Source of the DNA: Zoroaster sp. YZ-2022
Lineage: Eukaryota; Echinodermata; Asteroidea; Forcipulatida; Zoroasteridae
NCBI GenBank assembly: GCA_029582265.1
Contig: CM055816.1
Span: 6,434,913-6,498,912, forward strand
Direction of reading: 5' to 3'
Length of the DNA stretch: 64,000 nucleotides
Position numbers and translations under genes: made by a program. Position 1 is the first letter of the stretch. Each line of letters opens with the position of its first letter. Below the pieces are notes generated by a model. The model was not told the DNA's origin and did no database searches. It was given only the letters and a program-made list of their open reading frames with translations. Below, piece after piece: positions 60,841 to 64,000 of the stretch.

Positions 60841-61455
60841 GTCTCTTTGGAGGTCTGGTGGACCTTATGCAGATTGTCTGGTGCAGAGGAAAATTTAGTA
60901 GGCCATTCTGTACACTACGTGAGATGTACATGTTCATTTAAACTTACTTTCATGTGGTACCGGTACTTTTAATATATCTTCTAGCCCAATTCTATCAAAG
61001 TGTACACAGGGTAAACTTTTGAGGGGTGTCTGGCGGACCTGATGCAGCAGACAATTTGTCTGGCAATGGATATTTTATACTTAGTAGCGTGTAATTGTTC
61101 ATTGTAACTTGGTTTCATGTGGTACCTCCTATGTTTGATCCAGCCCAAATTTTGAGACCCTTTTGGGGGTGTCTGGCGGGCCTTATGCAGCAGACAATTT
61201 GTCTGGCAATGGATATTTTATACTTAGTAGAGTGTAATTGTTCATTTTATCTTGGTTTCATGTGGTACCTCCTATGTTTGATCCAGCCCATTATTGGGTC
61301 CCTTTTTGGGGGCCCCGGGGGCCACACGCAGCAGGGGGTTCCCGGCAGACATCCATATCTGAATATGTTAGGTTACACAATAAATGTTCCTGCATGTACT
61401 CGGATATTGGTACCTTGTTCGTTTGACCAAAATGCTCTGGGCTGCCGGTCTATAA

Positions 61456-62061
61456 GGGCCAAGTACTTTTGGTACGGGATGAACAGGGACATCAAAACCT
61501 ATATCGTTTCTTGCTCTGTCTGTAATCAGAGCAAGAAAGCCACTAAACATGGAAAATGTCGCTTGACAAACTACCACGCGGGAATATCCATAGAGAAAGT
61601 ACATACTTCATTGGGCCACTACCCAAATCCACAAAGGGAAATGAGCACATACTCATGATGGTGGACCAATTTACGAAATGGGTCGAATGTATCCCATTAC
61701 CCTCGCAGAAAGCAGAGGCTATACTGCTCAAGCTGCAGTAGGGGAGTTTTTCTATAGATTTGGGTACCCGCTCCAAATCGTCACAGATCAGGGTAGGAAC
61801 TTCGAAGGTAAATTATTCTCCGATCTTTGCAAGGTTCTGCAAATCCACAAAGCCAAAACCACCCCATATAGACCTTCGGCAAATGGTCAAGTGGAGCGGT
61901 TTAACCGCACACTGATGGACGCTGTGAGATGCTAACGTGAGGAAGTCTCAAAACCAATGGGATAAATTTCTGCCACAGATTGCTGGCGCTATGGGTTCAA
62001 CTGTGAACCGTAGCACAGGGTTCACACCCAATAATGTTAATGTCGGGACGGGAGATTAACC
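61456..62061 (+). pseudogene. Gypsy integrase, inverted copy, right of insertion
   Basis: It resumes with AKYFWYGMNRDIKTYIVS and CSVCNQSKK (rest of the zinc domain). The core follows with FIGPLPKSTKG, VTDQGRNFEGKL and SANGQVERFNRTLMD, ending at GREIN where the R sequence starts (AACC at 62058-62061). It carries the same Tyr-for-Asp and frame changes as the 47-kb copy, so the two share ancestry after decay began. Confidence 0.85.
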
Positions 62062-62651
62062 GCACTCTTAAAACTCCCGGGTCAAACTTTTGACCCTTTT
62101 GCCGGGTCAAATATTGTTGACCCATTTCTGGGTCAATTTTCTTATCGGTGACGTCATGTCAGCAAATCAGCCATTTTGATTGGACGAAAAGAAATACGTC
62201 ACGCAGCTGTGCAGGTCACATTTTTCCAACCGCCATTTTTAACTACGATACGATGTCTTTTGTTTCGTCCCAATGATCGTTGGAGAATCGTTTCACAATG
62301 AATGGAAGGGGTCTTCATTACTTTGTTTCATTTGAAGGTATGTAAACTTTCACATTTATTATACATGTATGTTTGTTTTAGTACACAGATAATGACTACA
62401 AAACCATGGTTATAAGTATAACGTTAACATTAGTTTGTGCTGCCAGGTCATGTGCTGGCCATGTAAATGCGTATTTTGTGCGGTTGACTATGTATGTGTA
62501 TGCTAGCTATTACTGTACAACCCATTGTCATTGTTCTGTAAAATGGATGGAGGGGTCATCATGATATGTGGACATGATCTGTTCGCTGTTTTATTAACAA
62601 AATACACACACACATGGGGGATGTTACAGTACTACTAACGTTACTAGTTAG
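62062..62651. repeat. Repeat R terminus, inverted copy
   Basis: Reverse complement of 46571-47157, starting GCACTCTTAAAACTCCCGGG. The junction with integrase is identical to that at 47157. Confidence 0.9.
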
Positions 62652-63203
62652 TGTAACACTGGAATGATGTTACCGGAGCTGGCTGATGTAGTTAGGAAAG
62701 TATAGAGATCTAGTGAAGACAAATAAGATACTCTGTGGAGACTTCTCTTTGGGCTAAGTACAGGATTTTATTAATCTTACTGTAGGGCTATACAAAGAGG
62801 TACACTTGTAGAGAGGTAGCGTAGAGTACAAGAGAGGAATGCAAGACTGACCCAGAGGTTGATACATGGCATTTATATCTACACAAAACTAGTCACTGAC
62901 ATGATCAGTGAGTGTAATCTAATACTAGGGAAAAGACATACAATAGTATGGCCAGACAGCCAGTCTGTTGGACTGGACATAGGGGTGGCCATTGACAGGA
63001 TTTATTAAGATTAATGGGTACTATAAGAAGGTGGACCTGTACATAAGTTAATTGGATAATAGGACACCTGTTTTCCGGTGTAATACTGTGTGGTCTGTAA
63101 GACTGTGTGGTACCTAAGTTAATTGGATAATAGGACACCTGTTTTCCGGTGTAATACTGTGTGGTCTGTAAGACTGTGTGGTCTTACACGATTGTATCTT
63201 ACA
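62652..63203 (-). repeat. LTR of the non-autonomous element, inverted copy
   Basis: 552 bp, near-identical reverse complement of 46021-46570. It is preceded by TTAG, the complement of the CTAA target. Confidence 0.9.
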
Positions 63204-64000
63204 TTACTTTCATCTGGGGGAAGAAAATGTCCTCATTTTCAAAACGTGAGAATTAAAACAAAACACAAGAATTAGGAATTATGCTGATACAATAATCCAT
63301 GGGAAAGCGGAAATGGAAAACTAAATAAAAATAACTCAAACCATGCTTGCAAAAAGAAAAATGTGGATACATGGACTAAGAATAAATCAAGGTTGAAAGT
63401 GAAAAAAAAAATTAATTAAAAGAAACCTCATAAAACACATTTAAATCACCTGAAATGCATTACGCAAACCAAAATGAAATTATGTGAGCAATGTAGTGAA
63501 CAAACAAAATGTGGTAAGTGAACTGTTCAACAAATATAAATAAAAGTAATAAATTTAACCGAATAATAGAACGCAGGGCACTAAATATGTAGTACAAGAT
63601 AAAACACAATCCAGCAGTTACATTATACCATGATTATACTAAAAACACCAGGTCACCATTCCAATACAAACAGAGTAACAACCGACATGGTAAAATGAAT
63701 AAACCCGCACACTGATACACCCCAAATTACTAATCACGGCTAGGGTAGCGGTCCCGGCTGTGGACATAGCGATCACGACTGCCAGGGGCACGGGAGTGCG
63801 CATTATCAATATCGGATTGGGAATCGTAGTATGTATCGCGGCGAGAACGGGGATGGGGGCTATTGGAACGGTGAGCAGGGGCACGAGTAGGAGAGGGAGA
63901 ATATGCGCGGCGGCGGGGATGGTCATGTGATGGGAGGTTATCCAACTTTAAATCAAGCTTGTAGGGAAGCTGTGGAGTAGTCATGGTAGTGGAAGGGGTG
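63204..64000 (-). mobile_element. Internal part of the non-autonomous LTR element, inverted copy, cut by window edge
   Basis: Matches 45233-46020 in reverse complement. It includes the 84-codon basic frame at 63730-63984 (minus), which is unbroken here. Confidence 0.85.

Larger units (their letters stand above)
57380..61452. mobile_element. 4.07-kb DNA transposon with ~1.7-kb terminal inverted repeats (Academ-like candidate)
   Basis: Left arm 57380-59090 and right arm 59791-61452 are reverse complements over their whole length with small indels. The ends read TAGAGCGGCAGCCC and TAGACCGGCAGCCC. TAA precedes (57377-57379) and follows (61453-61455), and the empty site is visible in the copy at 47760. 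The 700-bp centre holds a fragment of an XPG/FEN-like nuclease gene. As I recall, the Academ superfamily couples such a nuclease with a 3-4-bp target duplication, which would fit; the match is by recollection, not search. No transposase remains, so this is a foldback-type derivative. Confidence 0.8.

Overview
The window looks like intergenic, transposon-dense DNA from a eukaryote, most likely a marine invertebrate (cephalochordate, echinoderm, hemichordate or mollusc type). The reasons are an AT-rich background, long (TA)n microsatellites, no long open reading frames outside mobile elements, and the element mix: Penelope-like elements with GIY-YIG domains, Ty3/Gypsy LTR elements, Tc1/mariner elements and hAT-like short elements. 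The species cannot be fixed from sequence alone. No intact host gene was found. Two 500-base N gaps lie at 19754-20253 and 55348-55847.

Region by region. 1-13.7 kb is a mosaic of old dispersed and tandem repeats: family 'D', a hAT-like short element with a 7-bp flanking repeat, a rearranged duplication carrying a 100-bp micro-inversion, a ~150-bp satellite, and a truncated copy of repeat family 'R'. 13.75-19.75 kb is poor-quality sequence with swollen homopolymers. It still shows two decayed Penelope-like elements, a ~29-bp minisatellite and several (TA)n tracts. 22.3-25.75 kb is one (TA)n microsatellite split by two different Tc1/mariner elements in opposite orientations. 27.6-28.7 kb is a second long D copy, and 32.1-33.0 kb is a Penelope-type 3' tail on the minus strand.

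33.9-54.2 kb is a transposon nest that can be taken apart. An R copy (R3) is interrupted by a Ty3/Gypsy element lying on the minus strand: 5' LTR 53233-53564, gag-pol 47162-52070, pol C-terminus plus PHD finger at 36.35-36.88 kb, 3' LTR 34281-34552. The Gypsy integrase is in turn interrupted by a 10.3-kb R copy (R2, 36881-47157) with a perfect 4-bp target duplication, GGTT. R2 is itself interrupted by a complete 2983-bp non-autonomous LTR element (43588-46570) with target duplication CTAA.

55.85-64.0 kb, directly after the second gap, is an inverted near-copy of 45233-49283. It carries the same R-into-Gypsy and LTR-element-into-R junctions, so it is a segmental inverted duplication or a second haplotype joined head to head, not independent insertions. 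Only this copy holds a 4073-bp element (57380-61452) with ~1.7-kb terminal inverted repeats, a TAA target duplication, and a central fragment of an XPG/FEN-like (PIN-fold) nuclease gene. That element is the least ordinary object in the window.
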